Shown: positions 18,484 through 27,477, numbered from the stretch's first letter. The stretch is DNA of 64,000 nt from Micromonospora sp. NBRC 110009 (GCF_030518795.1 NZ_CP130427.1:868001-932000); one strand, 5' to 3'. Numbers and translations: made by a program. The notes: generated by a model not told the origin, from the letters alone.

Positions 18484-18516
18484 CTAGCTGTCAATAATCA
18501 GGACGGAGCTGGTCAC
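18484..18516 (-). CDS. cimA leader peptide (MTSSVLIIDS)
   Basis: A 10-codon ORF starting GTG 18516 and ending TAG. Four consecutive codons specify Val-Leu-Ile-Ile, using the rare ATT twice for isoleucine in a genome that strongly prefers ATC. The start codon has CAGAGT (18529-18524, minus) 7 nt upstream, so the leader is probably translated leaderless. Ribosome stalling at the Ile codons under isoleucine shortage should prevent the downstream hairpin (18454-18429) from forming and allow cimA transcription. The ORF, its rare codons and the terminator are visible; the mechanism is inferred from classical attenuation. Confidence 0.85.
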   Translation of the reverse strand: MTSSVLIIDS

Positions 18517-18529
18517 GGTCCGTACTCTG

Positions 18530-18753
18530 CCACTTCGCTCCCGGTTCTGGGAGGCAAAACCCACATGTCGAGACAGTGACGGAGGGTGGTGTTCACCCGT
18601 CCGCCGGACGGAACCGGGGCGGAACGCCGCACCGGTGATCGACTTCACAAGGTCCCCGGCCGCTGTGCGGCGGAAACGCGGCTGCGGGAAGTATCTGGAA
18701 CCGATCCAGTTACCGGCCGCTGGCCGGTGAATTGCCGCTGTCAAGGAGGACCT
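18530..18753 (+). promoter_or_regulatory. ahpC upstream region with SigR-like promoter candidate
   Basis: No gene is present here. GGGAAG (18686-18691), 17 nt, then GTT (18709-18711) approximates the SigR thiol-stress promoter consensus (GGGAAY-N16/17-GTT), with a mismatch at the sixth base. It would give a leader of about 35 nt before the strong AAGGAGGA. No adjacent oxyR gene is seen, so redox control by an ECF factor is plausible but unproven. Confidence 0.35.
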
Positions 18754-19314
18754 GTGCTCACCGTCGGTGACCGCTTCCCCGAGTACGAACTCACCGCCTG
18801 CGTGTCGCTGGACGCCGAGAAGGCGTTCGACACGATCGACCACAAGTCCCACCAGGGCAAGTGGCGGGTGGTGTTCTTCTGGCCGAAGGACTTCACCTTC
18901 ATCTGCCCGACGGAGATCGCCGAGTTCGGCCGGCTCAACGGCGAGTTCGCCGACCGGGACGCGCAGGTCCTCGGCGTGTCCGTCGACAACGAGTTCGTCC
19001 ACTACGCCTGGCGCAAGGACCACCCGGACCTGCGCGAGCTGCCCTTCCCGATGCTCAGCGACATCAAGCGCGAGCTGACCACCGCCTGCGGCGTGCTCGG
19101 CGAGGACGGCGTGGCCCAGCGGGCCACCTTCATCGTCGACCCGGACAACGAGATCCAGTTCGCCATGGTGACCGCCGGCTCGGTCGGCCGGAACGTCTCC
19201 GAGGTGCTGCGGGTGCTGGACGCCCTGCAGACCGACGAGCTCTGCCCGTGCAACTGGAACAAGGGCGGCGCCACCCTGGACGCCAACGCGCTGCTCGCGG
19301 GCGCCGGGGCCTGA
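18754..19314 (+). CDS. ahpC: Alkyl hydroperoxide reductase peroxiredoxin
   Basis: 186 aa, typical 2-Cys peroxiredoxin. The peroxidatic cysteine is in FTFICPTEI (near residue 48) and the C-terminal resolving region is ELCPCNWNKG. It reduces organic peroxides, hydrogen peroxide and peroxynitrite. The GTG at 18754 follows AAGGAGGA closely and is preferred over the longer frame. ahpD starts 3 bp after its stop, and AhpD is the usual reductant partner in actinobacteria. Confidence 0.96.
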   Translation: MLTVGDRFPEYELTACVSLDAEKAFDTIDHKSHQGKWRVVFFWPKDFTFICPTEIAEFGRLNGEFADRDAQVLGVSVDNEFVHYAWRKDHPDLRELPFPMLSDIKRELTTACGVLGEDGVAQRATFIVDPDNEIQFAMVTAGSVGRNVSEVLRVLDALQTDELCPCNWNKGGATLDANALLAGAGA

Positions 19315-19316
19315 CC

Positions 19317-19847
19317 GTGGGTCTGGACGCGGTCAAGGCGGCTCTGCCCGAGTACGCCAAGGACATCAAGCTCAACCTCGGCTCGACCGTCAGCACCTCG
19401 ACGCTGCCGCCCGGGCAGGCCTGGGGCACCGCCCTGGCCTGCGCCGTCGCCGCGCGCAACCCGGTGGTGCTGCGGGAGATCGTCGCCGAGGCGGCCGACC
19501 ACCTCACGCCGGAGGCGATCGAGGCCGCCAAGGGCGCGGCCACGATCATGGCGATGAACAACGTCTACTACCGGGCCAAGCACCTCATCGGGGACGAGCA
19601 GTACGCCTCGATGCCGGCCCGGCTGCGGATGCAGATCATCGCCCGGCCGGGCGTGGACAAGGGCGACTTCGAGCTCTGGTGCCTCGCCGTCTCGGCGATC
19701 ACCGGCTGCGGCGTCTGCCTGGAGTCGCACGAGAAGACCCTGCGCGCCGCCGGGTTCACCCGGGAGCAGGTGCACGAGGGGCTGCGCATCGCCGCCGTCG
19801 TGCACGCCGCCGCGGTGGCCCTGGACGCGGAGGCCGCGCTGGCGTGA
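19317..19847 (+). CDS. ahpD: Alkylhydroperoxidase AhpD
   Basis: 176 aa, AhpD/carboxymuconolactone decarboxylase-like fold. The catalytic CxxC with its proton-relay residues is seen in GCGVCLESHEK near residue 130. AhpD passes electrons from dihydrolipoamide systems to AhpC. The GTG at 19317 lies 2 bp after the ahpC stop, so the pair forms an operon. Confidence 0.95.
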   Translation: MGLDAVKAALPEYAKDIKLNLGSTVSTSTLPPGQAWGTALACAVAARNPVVLREIVAEAADHLTPEAIEAAKGAATIMAMNNVYYRAKHLIGDEQYASMPARLRMQIIARPGVDKGDFELWCLAVSAITGCGVCLESHEKTLRAAGFTREQVHEGLRIAAVVHAAAVALDAEAALA

Positions 19848-19933
19848 TTCCGGGTGTATCGATCTTCGCATCCGGGTAGGAAGGGATCCGACAGGCACAT
19901 CCCCCAAAAGTCGAGAAAGGGAGTGTTGACGCC

Positions 19934-20392
19934 ATGGAGCGGCTCGACCCTCGAACGACCCACGGGACGCCGGATCCGCTGACCCAGGGTGGTCAGGGCG
20001 CCTTCGCGGGCGGCGCGCCCGCCGGGCGTTTCGATCCGTGGAGCTACCGGGACGACGCCGGGGTGACCGGCGTGGACCTGGTCGGCTACAAGGTGGAGGC
20101 GAGCGACGGCGGTATCGGCAAGGTGGACCGGGCCAGCCACGAGGTGAACTCCAGTTTCCTCGTGGTCGACACCGGGCCGTGGATCTTCGGCAAGAAGGTC
20201 ATGCTGCCGGCCGGCACCGTCAACCACGTCGACCACGACGAGCGGAAGGTCTACGTCGACCGGAGCAAGGACCAGATCAAGGCCGCGCCCGAGTTCGACG
20301 AGGCCACCGACACGGACCCGGCGTACCGGGACAAGCTCGGCGGTTACTACGACGACACCTACTCGTCGATCCCGCCGGGTACCGCCCGGTAA
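19934..20392 (+). CDS. PRC-barrel domain protein
   Basis: 152 aa. After a flexible N-terminus (to about residue 40) comes a PRC-barrel: DLVGYKVEASDGGIGKVD, then SFLVVDTGPWIFGKKVMLPAG and an acidic tail. PRC-barrels bind RNA or protein partners, as in RimM or photosynthetic reaction-centre proteins; this stand-alone type is abundant in actinobacteria and of uncertain role. The ATG has GGGAG about 10 nt upstream. A strong hairpin follows. Confidence 0.88.
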   Translation: MERLDPRTTHGTPDPLTQGGQGAFAGGAPAGRFDPWSYRDDAGVTGVDLVGYKVEASDGGIGKVDRASHEVNSSFLVVDTGPWIFGKKVMLPAGTVNHVDHDERKVYVDRSKDQIKAAPEFDEATDTDPAYRDKLGGYYDDTYSSIPPGTAR

Positions 20393-20411
20393 ACGGAGAC
20401 ACCTGCACAGG

Positions 20412-20445
20412 CGGCCGGCGGGGCAGCTCGATGCCCCGCCGGCCG
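20412..20445 (+). terminator. Hairpin terminator after PRC-barrel gene
   Basis: A perfect 13-bp stem (20412-20424 with 20433-20445) with an 8-nt loop. It ends 1 bp before the -10-like TACCGT (20447-20452) of the next gene, separating the two transcription units. Confidence 0.75.
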
Positions 20446-20459
20446 TTACCGTGTCAGGG

Positions 20460-21200
20460 GTGGACGCTCTGGACACCCCGCACCGGAACCCCTTCCCCGC
20501 CCTGTTCAACTTCCGCGACGTCGGTGGGCTGACCGGCCACGACCGGCGTACGGTCCGCCGTGGGCGGCTCTACCGCTCCGACTCGCTGCACCGGATCGAC
20601 GAGACCGACCAGGCGGCGTTCACCGCCCTCGGCATCCGCACCGTCGTCGACCTGCGCAGGCCGACCGAGGTCGCGCGGGACGGCCGGGTGCCGGCCTACG
20701 ACGGGCTCGCCTACCGGCACATCCACCCCGAGCACCAGGACTGGGCCGAGCAGAGGTACGAGCCTGGTACCAGCCTGGCCCGCTACCTCGCCGACCGGTA
20801 CGCCGACCTGGCCCGTACCGGCACCGCCGGGCTCGCCGAGGCGGTCGGCCTCATCGCCGACAGCGCCAACGCACCGGTGGTGGTGCACTGCGTCGCCGGC
20901 AAGGACCGCACCGGCATCGTCTGCGGGCTCACCCTGGCCGTGCTCGGGGTGGCCGACGTGGACATCGCCGCCGACTACGCGCTGAGCACCGAGGCGTCCG
21001 AGCGGTTCAGCGCCTGGGTGCGGGCCACCACGCCGGAGGCCGAGGAACTGCCGCCGCCCTTCCTCGCCTCCCCCGCCGAGGCGATGATGCTCTTCCTCAC
21101 CGAACTGCGCGCGGGGTACGGCTCGGTCGAGGGCTACCTGCGCCACGCCGGGGTGACCGAGGCTCAGCTCGACGCCCTCCGCGACCACCTGCTGGACTGA
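20460..21200 (+). CDS. Tyrosine/serine protein phosphatase family protein
   Basis: 246 aa. The PTP-type signature is HCVAGKDRTGIV (Cys-x5-Arg), and the N-terminal NFRDVGGL block is typical of bacterial PTPs related to PtpB/IphP. It probably dephosphorylates phosphotyrosine, phosphoserine or phosphoinositides. I chose the GTG at 20460 because TACCGT lies 7 nt upstream (leaderless); an in-frame GTG at 20451 overlaps that -10 element. Confidence 0.88.
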   Translation: MDALDTPHRNPFPALFNFRDVGGLTGHDRRTVRRGRLYRSDSLHRIDETDQAAFTALGIRTVVDLRRPTEVARDGRVPAYDGLAYRHIHPEHQDWAEQRYEPGTSLARYLADRYADLARTGTAGLAEAVGLIADSANAPVVVHCVAGKDRTGIVCGLTLAVLGVADVDIAADYALSTEASERFSAWVRATTPEAEELPPPFLASPAEAMMLFLTELRAGYGSVEGYLRHAGVTEAQLDALRDHLLD

Positions 21201-21275
21201 CCCCGCCGGCTCGGGCGCGCCGCTCCGCCGCGTCCGGCCCTCGGCGGTCCGGACCGGCCGGCGGCCGGAACGCGC

Positions 21276-21305
21276 GACGGCCGGCACCGCGCGGTGCCGG
21301 CCGTC
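21276..21305. terminator. 30-bp perfect palindrome, convergent terminator
   Basis: GACGGCCGGCACCGC is followed immediately by its exact complement. It lies between the convergent phosphatase and ilvE genes and ends 15 bp from the ilvE stop. Confidence 0.75.
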
Positions 21306-21320
21306 AACGCGAAGACCCGG

Positions 21321-22418
21321 TCAGAGCACGCGCCGCACCCAGCCGTGCCGGTCCGCCGCGCGGCCGCGCTGGATGTCGCCCAGCTGCTGCCGCAGGGCCA
21401 TGGTGGAGCGGCCCGGCTCACCGCCGCCGACGAGGAACTCGCCGTCCGGGAAGCGCACCCCGCCGATCGGGGTGATCACCGCGGCGGTGCCGCAGGCGAA
21501 GACCTCACGAAGCCGGCCGCTGGCCGCGTCCGCCTGCCAGTCGGCGAAGCTGACCGGCCGCTCCTCGACCCGATGCCCCGACTCGGCGGCCAGGGTGAGG
21601 ATGGCGTCCCGGGTGATGCCCGGCAGGATGGTGCCGGTCAACGGCGGGGTGACCAGAGTGTTGTCGTCATAGACGAAGAAGACGTTCATGCCGCCCAGCT
21701 CGTCGACGAAGCGCCGCTCCACCGCGTCCAGGAAGACCACCTGGTCGCAGCCCGCCTCGATGGCCTCCGCCTGCGCCACCAGCGAGGCGGCGTAGTTGCC
21801 GCCGCACTTCGCCGCGCCGGTGCCGCCCGGCGCCGCCCGGGTGTAGTCCGGGGAGACCCAGACGGTGATCGGCTTGACCCCGCCGGGGAAGTACGCCCCG
21901 GCCGGCGAGGCGATGACACAGTAGAGGTACTCGTTGGCCGGGCGCACGCCGAGGAAGACCTCGCTGGCGAACATGAACGGGCGCAGGTAGAGGCTCGCGT
22001 CCTCCTGCTCGGGGATCCAGTCCTGGTCGATCTCCACCAGCCGGCGCAGCGACTCGACGAAGGTCTCCTGCGGCAGCTCCGGCATCGCCAGCCGCTGCGC
22101 GGAGGCGGCGAAGCGGGCCGCGTTCGCCTCCGGCCGGAACATGGTCACCGCGCCGTCCGCACCCCGGTACGCCTTGAGCCCCTCGAAGATCTCCTGGGCG
22201 TAGTGCAGGACCGCGGCGGCCGGATCCATCGGGATCGGCGCGCGGGCCTCCACCCGGGCGTCGTACCAGCCCTTGCCCTCGGCGTACCGGATCGTCACCA
22301 TGTGGTCGGTGAACACCCGGCCGAAGCCCGGGTTCGCCAGCAGGGCGGCCCGGTCGGCGGCGGATACCGGCGCGGTATTCGGACGGATCTCGAAATCGAG
22401 CTTGTCACCACCGCTCAT
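21321..22418 (-). CDS. ilvE: Branched-chain amino-acid aminotransferase
   Basis: 365 aa, fold-type IV PLP enzyme. The PLP lysine is in AAKCGGNYAASL, and EIFEGLKAYRG and LYLRPFMFASE are typical. It performs the last step of valine, leucine and isoleucine synthesis with glutamate as amino donor. The ATG at 22418 has GGGAGG 8 nt upstream; the longer frame is rejected. It lies downstream of leuB on the same strand with a 204-bp gap, so it probably has its own promoter. A small GAACG-GT-CGTTC palindrome at 22492-22503 lies in that gap. Confidence 0.96.
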   Translation of the reverse strand: MSGGDKLDFEIRPNTAPVSAADRAALLANPGFGRVFTDHMVTIRYAEGKGWYDARVEARAPIPMDPAAAVLHYAQEIFEGLKAYRGADGAVTMFRPEANAARFAASAQRLAMPELPQETFVESLRRLVEIDQDWIPEQEDASLYLRPFMFASEVFLGVRPANEYLYCVIASPAGAYFPGGVKPITVWVSPDYTRAAPGGTGAAKCGGNYAASLVAQAEAIEAGCDQVVFLDAVERRFVDELGGMNVFFVYDDNTLVTPPLTGTILPGITRDAILTLAAESGHRVEERPVSFADWQADAASGRLREVFACGTAAVITPIGGVRFPDGEFLVGGGEPGRSTMALRQQLGDIQRGRAADRHGWVRRVL

Positions 22419-22622
22419 CGCGCTGACCTCCCTGCGGGTCCACGGCATGCGTGATCGCACGCCGACGTCACTGGTGCCAGAAACTTACCCCGAACGGTCG
22501 TTCAGCGGATAGCTCCGCCCCGGCACATCGAGCGCACCGGATGGCGGCGCGCCGGGCGACCGGACGGAGTGGGCCCGGGTACGGGTCTGGCGGCCCGGAT
22601 CCGGGCCGAGGTGACGGCCCGG

Positions 22623-23654
22623 TCAGGCTACGGCGTACCCGGCGAGCCGGTCGCCGACCTCCTCGGTGCGCAGCGGCGCCCCGGGCGTGCGGTTGGCCAG
22701 CTCGATGCCGACCGCGGCGGTGACCCGCGCGGCGGCGTCGGCGTGCCCGAGCTGGTCGAGCAGGAGCGCGGCGGAGAGCACCGCGGCGACCGGGTCGGCG
22801 ACCCCGCGGCCGGCGATGTCCGGCGCGGAGCCGTGCACCGGCTCGAACATCGACGGGTAGCGCCCCTCCGGGTTGATGCAGCCGCTGGCCGCCAGCCCGA
22901 TGCCGCCGGTCACCGCGGCCGCGATGTCGGTGAGGATGTCGCCGAAGAGGTTGTCGGTGACCACGACGTCGTAGCGCTGCGGGTTGGTCACCAGGAACAT
23001 CGCGGCGGCGTCGACGTGCTGGTACTCGGTGGTCACGTCGGGGTGCTCGGCGGCGACGGCCTCGAAGGCCCGCGCCCAGAGCGAGCCGGCGTGGGTGAGC
23101 ACGTTGGTCTTGTGCACCAGGGTCACCCTGCGCCGCTCGCGACGGCGGGCCCGCGCGAAGGCGTCCCGGATCACCCGCTCCACGCCGTGCCGGGTGTTCA
23201 GGCTCTCCTCGGTGGCCACCTCGGCCGGGGTGTCCCGGTGCAGCGAGCCGCCGGCGCCGGCGTACAGGCCCTCGGTCCCCTCGCGGACCACCACCAGGTC
23301 GACCTCGCCCGGCTTCACCGCGGCCAGCGGCCCGGGCACGCCCGGCCAGAGCCGGGAGGGGCGGAGGTTGACGTACTGGTCGAAGGCGAAGCGGAGCTTG
23401 AGCAGCAGACCGCGCTCCAGCACGCCCGGCGGCACGGTCGGGTCGCCGACCGCGCCGAGCAGGATGGCGTCGTGCCCGGCCAGCTCGTCGAGGACCGAGT
23501 CGGGCAGCACCTCACCGGTGCGGTGGTAGCGGTCGGCGCCGAGGTCGTACTCGGTGGCCGCCACCCCGGGGAGCACGGCGTCGATGACCTTCCGGGCCTG
23601 ACCGACCACCTCGGGTCCGATCCCGTCCCCGGCCACCACCGCGATCCGTGCCAC
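22623..23654 (-). CDS. leuB: 3-isopropylmalate dehydrogenase
   Basis: 343 aa, the short actinobacterial form. It oxidises and decarboxylates 3-isopropylmalate; the same enzyme can act on 3-methylmalate in the citramalate route. Motifs are [30 protein letters not shown] and [14 protein letters not shown]. The GTG at 23654 has GAGGAG 7 nt upstream, and the much longer open frame is noise. It is divergent from the apbE-like gene. Confidence 0.96.
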   Translation of the reverse strand: MARIAVVAGDGIGPEVVGQARKVIDAVLPGVAATEYDLGADRYHRTGEVLPDSVLDELAGHDAILLGAVGDPTVPPGVLERGLLLKLRFAFDQYVNLRPSRLWPGVPGPLAAVKPGEVDLVVVREGTEGLYAGAGGSLHRDTPAEVATEESLNTRHGVERVIRDAFARARRRERRRVTLVHKTNVLTHAGSLWARAFEAVAAEHPDVTTEYQHVDAAAMFLVTNPQRYDVVVTDNLFGDILTDIAAAVTGGIGLAASGCINPEGRYPSMFEPVHGSAPDIAGRGVADPVAAVLSAALLLDQLGHADAAARVTAAVGIELANRTPGAPLRTEEVGDRLAGYAVA

Positions 23655-23876
23655 CTGGCGCTCCTCACCTCGTCGTTCAGCGCAACGGTACGTCGCCGTC
23701 CCGGTTCCCGGTACGCGTCTTCCAACATTCGGGAAACGCAGATGCTCAGCAGGTTCCCAGGCGGCATTCATGGAGCGGTCAACTCCGCATCCTAGGGTCG
23801 GGGGGAGCGGGTCGACGGGGGCCCGGGACCGGCTTCGCCGCGGCGCTGCGGCGCCGCCAGCGAGGGAGCAGGTGCC

Positions 23877-24752
23877 ATGCGGATCGACGAGCAGCGGCGG
23901 GCCCGCTGGACCGACGAGCAGCCACGGACCCGATGGATCGACCAGGCGGCCTTCCTCAGCCGCCGCCCCGACCTGCGCCTCGGCGCCCGTAGCCACCGGG
24001 TCGACCGGGCCGGCGGCGGCGCCGGCGACCGGATCAGCGTGCAGCACACCGTCCGCACCTCCACCGCCGAGTACACCCTGCTGCTCAACGCGCCGGAGTG
24101 GCTGGGCCGCCGCGGTGTCGGCGAGGCGCTGCGGGACGCGGTCGCCGAACTGCGGGCCATCGACCTCACGTACGGGCCGAACCAGCCGGACAGCCTGGTG
24201 TCGAGGCTGCGGCGGGACGAGATCAGCCCGGAGTCGTACCCCCCGCTGGCCGACCTGGTGGACCGCTGCGCCGCCATGCGGGCGGCGACCGACGGATGGT
24301 TCGACGCCTGGGCGGTGCCGGGCGGCTTCGACCCGGGCGGCCTGCTCGGCGGCTGGGCGGTGGAGCGGGCCGCGGCCCGGCTGCGCGCCGCCGGCGTCCA
24401 CGACTACGCCGTGCTCAGCGGCGCCGACCTCACCGTCCGTGGCCACGCCGCGCACGGCGGCCCGTGGCGGGTGGCCGTGCACCACCCGACGGACGCCCAC
24501 CGGGCGCCGCTGGTCCTGGAGATGACGACCGGCGCGGTGGGCACCTCCGGGGTGAGCGGGCGCCGAGGGCATGTGGTGGACCCGCACACCGGCGAGCCGG
24601 TCGACCAACTGGTCGCCGCGACGGTGGTGGGACCGGACCTCGCGGTGGCCGACGCCTACGCCACCGCCCTCTACGCCGCCGGGCCGGCCGGCCTGGCCTG
24701 GTTCCGCAACGGCTCGGACTACCAGGCGCTCTTCGCGCACCGCCGGCGCTGA
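23877..24752 (+). CDS. ApbE-like FAD:protein FMN transferase, variant
   Basis: 291 aa. The ApbE pattern is recognisable: an early [22 protein letters not shown] block, then [33 protein letters not shown] and [10 protein letters not shown]. ApbE proteins attach FMN to threonines of partner flavoproteins such as NqrC/RnfG. Here the usual Lys of the DxGGxxKGxAVD motif is Gly, no signal peptide or lipobox is visible, and no flavinylation-target gene is adjacent. It may be divergent or cytoplasmic. The ATG at 23877 has GGGAG about 8 nt upstream. Confidence 0.82.
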   Translation: MRIDEQRRARWTDEQPRTRWIDQAAFLSRRPDLRLGARSHRVDRAGGGAGDRISVQHTVRTSTAEYTLLLNAPEWLGRRGVGEALRDAVAELRAIDLTYGPNQPDSLVSRLRRDEISPESYPPLADLVDRCAAMRAATDGWFDAWAVPGGFDPGGLLGGWAVERAAARLRAAGVHDYAVLSGADLTVRGHAAHGGPWRVAVHHPTDAHRAPLVLEMTTGAVGTSGVSGRRGHVVDPHTGEPVDQLVAATVVGPDLAVADAYATALYAAGPAGLAWFRNGSDYQALFAHRRR

Positions 24753-24795
24753 CCGCCGTCGCCCCGCGCTTCGCACCCGGGACGCGGCCCGCGAT

Positions 24796-24831
24796 CGGCC
24801 CCCACGGTCTCGGCAACGACCGTGGGGGCCG
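24796..24831 (+). terminator. Hairpin terminator after the ApbE-like gene
   Basis: A perfect 14-bp stem (24796-24809 with 24818-24831) with an 8-nt loop, 44 bp past the stop codon. Confidence 0.75.
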
Positions 24832-25083
24832 GTCAGCGACGAGTGCGCGTGGCTCGCGCAATCGAGGGGTGCGGGCCGGTGGGCCGAACGTCCGACCACG
24901 CCACCCGAAGACGGGCCGGACTCTCAACTCAGCCAGTAACCGCACGGGTACGCTAGCGAATCGACGCAACTCGACGCAAGAGTCTCCACAGCGGACCGTC
25001 GCGGGGCCGAAATCGGGCCGCACCCCCTGGCCTGCCACGGGGCAGGGGTGACGCCGCGCAGCCGGGATGGCACGCTGTCCGCC
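24832..25083. other. Intergenic region, 252 bp
   Basis: I see no convincing gene here. A doubled 9-mer (TCGACGCAA twice around 24960-24980) and a CACGCT -10-like element (25071-25076) in front of the next gene are the only features. Confidence 0.5.
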
Positions 25084-25440
25084 GTGAGTTTCGATCTGAG
25101 CGTGTGGGCCCTGCCCCCCGGAGCCACGCCCGACGACGTACGGGCAGCGGTGCGGCGGTGCCGCGAGGGACGGCACGGCGACCAGTACCCCGACCCCCGG
25201 GTGGTCGGCTTCTACCGGGCGATCACCGCCGCGTATCCGGACCGCCCGGCCGGTCCGGGCACCCCGTGGGAGGTCACCCCGCTGCACGCGGCCAGCGACC
25301 ACGTGGAGCTGAACCTCTTCCCCACCTGCGCGGACCAGGTGCTGCTCGACATCGAGCGGCTGGCCGGCGAGCACGACCTGATGCTCTTCGACGCCCAGGA
25401 CGGTTCGGTCTACCCACCGCCGGCCCGCGTCACCCCCTGA
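25084..25440 (+). CDS. Conserved small protein of unknown function
   Basis: 118 aa, soluble, about 13 kDa. It begins VSFDLSVWALPPGATPDDVRAA and contains a GDQYPDPRVVGFYRAI block and an acidic C-terminus. This style of short protein occurs widely in actinobacteria, but I cannot assign a function. The GTG at 25084 follows CACGCT by 7 nt, a leaderless arrangement. The longer frame from 25048 is less likely. Confidence 0.72.
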   Translation: MSFDLSVWALPPGATPDDVRAAVRRCREGRHGDQYPDPRVVGFYRAITAAYPDRPAGPGTPWEVTPLHAASDHVELNLFPTCADQVLLDIERLAGEHDLMLFDAQDGSVYPPPARVTP

Positions 25441-25456
25441 CCGACCGACACGACGA

Positions 25457-25482
25457 GGGGCCCGGCCGAGCGGCCGGGCCCC
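25457..25482. terminator. Convergent hairpin terminator before serA end
   Basis: A perfect 11-bp stem (25457-25467 with 25472-25482) with a GAGC loop, between the small protein gene and the convergent serA. Confidence 0.8.
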
Positions 25483-25501
25483 CGATCCGTCCTGTCCGGA
25501 C

Positions 25502-27100
25502 CTACTCGTCGCGCAGGTCGGCGGCGCTCGCCGCGACCGCGCCGATCGAGTCGGCGGCCGAGCTGAGCAGGTCCGCGCCGAGCGCCTGGTCGACGGTGAG
25601 CGTCATCAGCGTCTCGCCACCGGCCTCCCGGCGCGCCACCTGCATGGCGGCGATGTTGACGCCGGCCTCGCCGAGCAGGGTGCCGACCGTGCCGACCACG
25701 CCCGGCCGGTCGACATAGCGCAGGAAGACCAGAATGCCCTCCGCGCCGATCTCCACGTCGAACCCGTCCACCTCGGTCAGCTTGAGGACGTCCCGGGCAC
25801 CGGCCTGGGTGACCGTGCCGGAGACGCTGACCGTCCGGCCGTCCGGCAGCGCGCCGCGTACGGTCACCAGGTTGGCGTGGTCGATCGTCTCGGCCTGCGT
25901 GGCCAGGGTGACCTCGACGCCACGCTCGGCGGCCAGGTGCGGCGCGTTGACGTAGGTGACCTGCTCCTCCACCACCGAGCTGAACAGCCCCTTGGTGGCG
26001 GCGAGCTTGAGCACCGAGACGTCGTGATTGACGATCTCGCCGCGCACCTCGACGGTGACGCTGGCGGCGATCCCACCGGCCACCGCGGTGAAGGCCCGGC
26101 CGAGCTTCTCGGCCAGCGGCAGCAGCGGCCGGACGTCCTCGGCGACCACGCCACCGGCCTGCACGTTCACCGCGTCCGGCACGAACTCGCCCTGGAGCGC
26201 CAGCTTGACGCTCTTCGCCACGGCCAGGCCGGCCTTGTCCTGCGCCTCGTGGGTGGAGGCGCCCAGGTGCGGGGTGGCCACCACGTTGTCGAAGGCGAAC
26301 AGCGGCGAGGAGGTGCACGGCTCCTTCGCGTACACATCGATGCCGGCGCCGGCGACCCGGCCCTCGGCGATCGCGTCGGCCAGCGCCTGCTCGTCGACCA
26401 GGCCGCCCCGGGCGGCGTTGACGATCCGGACGCCGGGCTTGACGATCCCCAGCTCCTTCTCGCCGATCAGACCCACGGTCTCCGGGGTCTTGGGCAGGTG
26501 GATCGAGATGAAGTCGCTCTCCCGCAGCAGCTCCTCCAGCCCGACCAGGCGGACGCCGAGCTGGGCGGCGCGGGCCGGCTGGATGTACGGGTCGTACGCG
26601 ATCAGCCGGGTGCCGAAGGCAGCGATGCGCTGCGCGAACAGCACGCCGATCCGGCCGAGGCCGACCACGCCCACGGTCTTGCCCTGGAGCTCGACGCCGG
26701 TGTACTTGGACCGCTTCCACTCGCCCGCCTTCAGCGCGGCGCTGGCGCTGGCGGTGTTGCGGGCCACGGCGAGCAGCAGCGCGACGGCCTGCTCGGCGGC
26801 GGAGACGATGTTGGAGGTGGGGGCGTTGACGACCATGACGCCCCGCGCCGTGGCGGCCGGCACCTCGACGTTGTCCAGACCGACGCCCGCCCGGGCGACC
26901 ACCTTCAGGCGCGGCGCGGCGGCGATCGCCTCGGCGTCGATCTGGGTGGCGCTGCGTACGATCACCGCGTCCGCCTCGGAGAGCGCGGAGAGCAGGGCCG
27001 GACGGTCGGTGCCGTCGACGTGGCGCACGTCGAAGTCGTGCGCGAGCACGTCGATGGCGGCGGGAGCGAGTTCTTCGGCGATCAGTACGACAGGATTCAT
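25502..27100 (-). CDS. serA: D-3-phosphoglycerate dehydrogenase
   Basis: 532 aa, the long SerA form: catalytic and NAD domains, an intervening allosteric substrate-binding domain, and a C-terminal ACT domain (about residues 460-532, VFLRYVDRPGVVGTVG) that binds serine. NAD motif VGLGRIG; catalytic Arg in NAARGG and His in TPHLGASTHEAQ. It starts serine synthesis. The ATG at 27100 has GAGGA just upstream. It is on the same strand as ilvBNC but separated by a strong terminator and about 325 bp. Confidence 0.97.
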   Translation of the reverse strand: MNPVVLIAEELAPAAIDVLAHDFDVRHVDGTDRPALLSALSEADAVIVRSATQIDAEAIAAAPRLKVVARAGVGLDNVEVPAATARGVMVVNAPTSNIVSAAEQAVALLLAVARNTASASAALKAGEWKRSKYTGVELQGKTVGVVGLGRIGVLFAQRIAAFGTRLIAYDPYIQPARAAQLGVRLVGLEELLRESDFISIHLPKTPETVGLIGEKELGIVKPGVRIVNAARGGLVDEQALADAIAEGRVAGAGIDVYAKEPCTSSPLFAFDNVVATPHLGASTHEAQDKAGLAVAKSVKLALQGEFVPDAVNVQAGGVVAEDVRPLLPLAEKLGRAFTAVAGGIAASVTVEVRGEIVNHDVSVLKLAATKGLFSSVVEEQVTYVNAPHLAAERGVEVTLATQAETIDHANLVTVRGALPDGRTVSVSGTVTQAGARDVLKLTEVDGFDVEIGAEGILVFLRYVDRPGVVGTVGTLLGEAGVNIAAMQVARREAGGETLMTLTVDQALGADLLSSAADSIGAVAASAADLRDE

Positions 27101-27425
27101 CGGTCCTCGTAGACGCTCGTGTGCGGTCGGCCCGGGGCGTCGGGACGCCGCGATGCGCCCTGCGCTGCTCCGGGCCATGGCCGTCAGGTGCCGGCTGAAG
27201 CACCTGTAAGGGATCGTAAGGGGCGGTCCGGACGGCGTGTCCCGGACCGCGGGGTGAGGGCCCTCACACAGGGTGGTCGCCCGCCTGTCATCGGCCGTTC
27301 ACCCCGCCCGCCCGGGCCGAGGCGTCCGTCACCCGGTCCCACCAGGTGGGCCCGAACCGGGTCGCGGCAGCTCACCGCCCGGCGGGGGCGCGGGCGCAAC
27401 GGCCGCCGGCGGACGGGCGAGGGTG
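27101..27425. other. Intergenic region upstream of serA
   Basis: No gene is seen. On the minus strand TACGAT (27218-27213) is a candidate -10 for serA, which would give a leader of about 105 nt. That leader contains AGGTG (27186-27190) paired with CACCT (27201-27205). A 9-bp inverted repeat lies at 27223-27231 and 27242-27250. I see no leader peptide. Confidence 0.35.
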
Positions 27426-27477
27426 ACGCGGCCCGTGGCGCGACGCCGGGGAGAGCGTCGCGCCACGGGCCGCGTCG
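27426..27477 (-). terminator. Strong hairpin terminator after ilvC
   Basis: A perfect 22-bp stem (27426-27447 with 27456-27477) with an 8-nt loop lies 18 bp past the ilvC stop. It is the longest perfect stem in the window and should end the ilvBNC transcript. Confidence 0.9.

Noticed and set aside
18392..18530. T-box riboswitch upstream of cimA
   Set aside because: No T-box sequence or specifier stem was seen; the Val-Leu-Ile-Ile leader ORF explains the terminator better.
22492..22503. TetR-like operator upstream of ilvE
   Set aside because: The 5-bp arms are too short to support a claim and no regulator gene is adjacent.
24924..25127. Small minus-strand ORF after the ApbE-like gene
   Set aside because: Overlaps the start of the better-supported + strand gene and shows no domain features.
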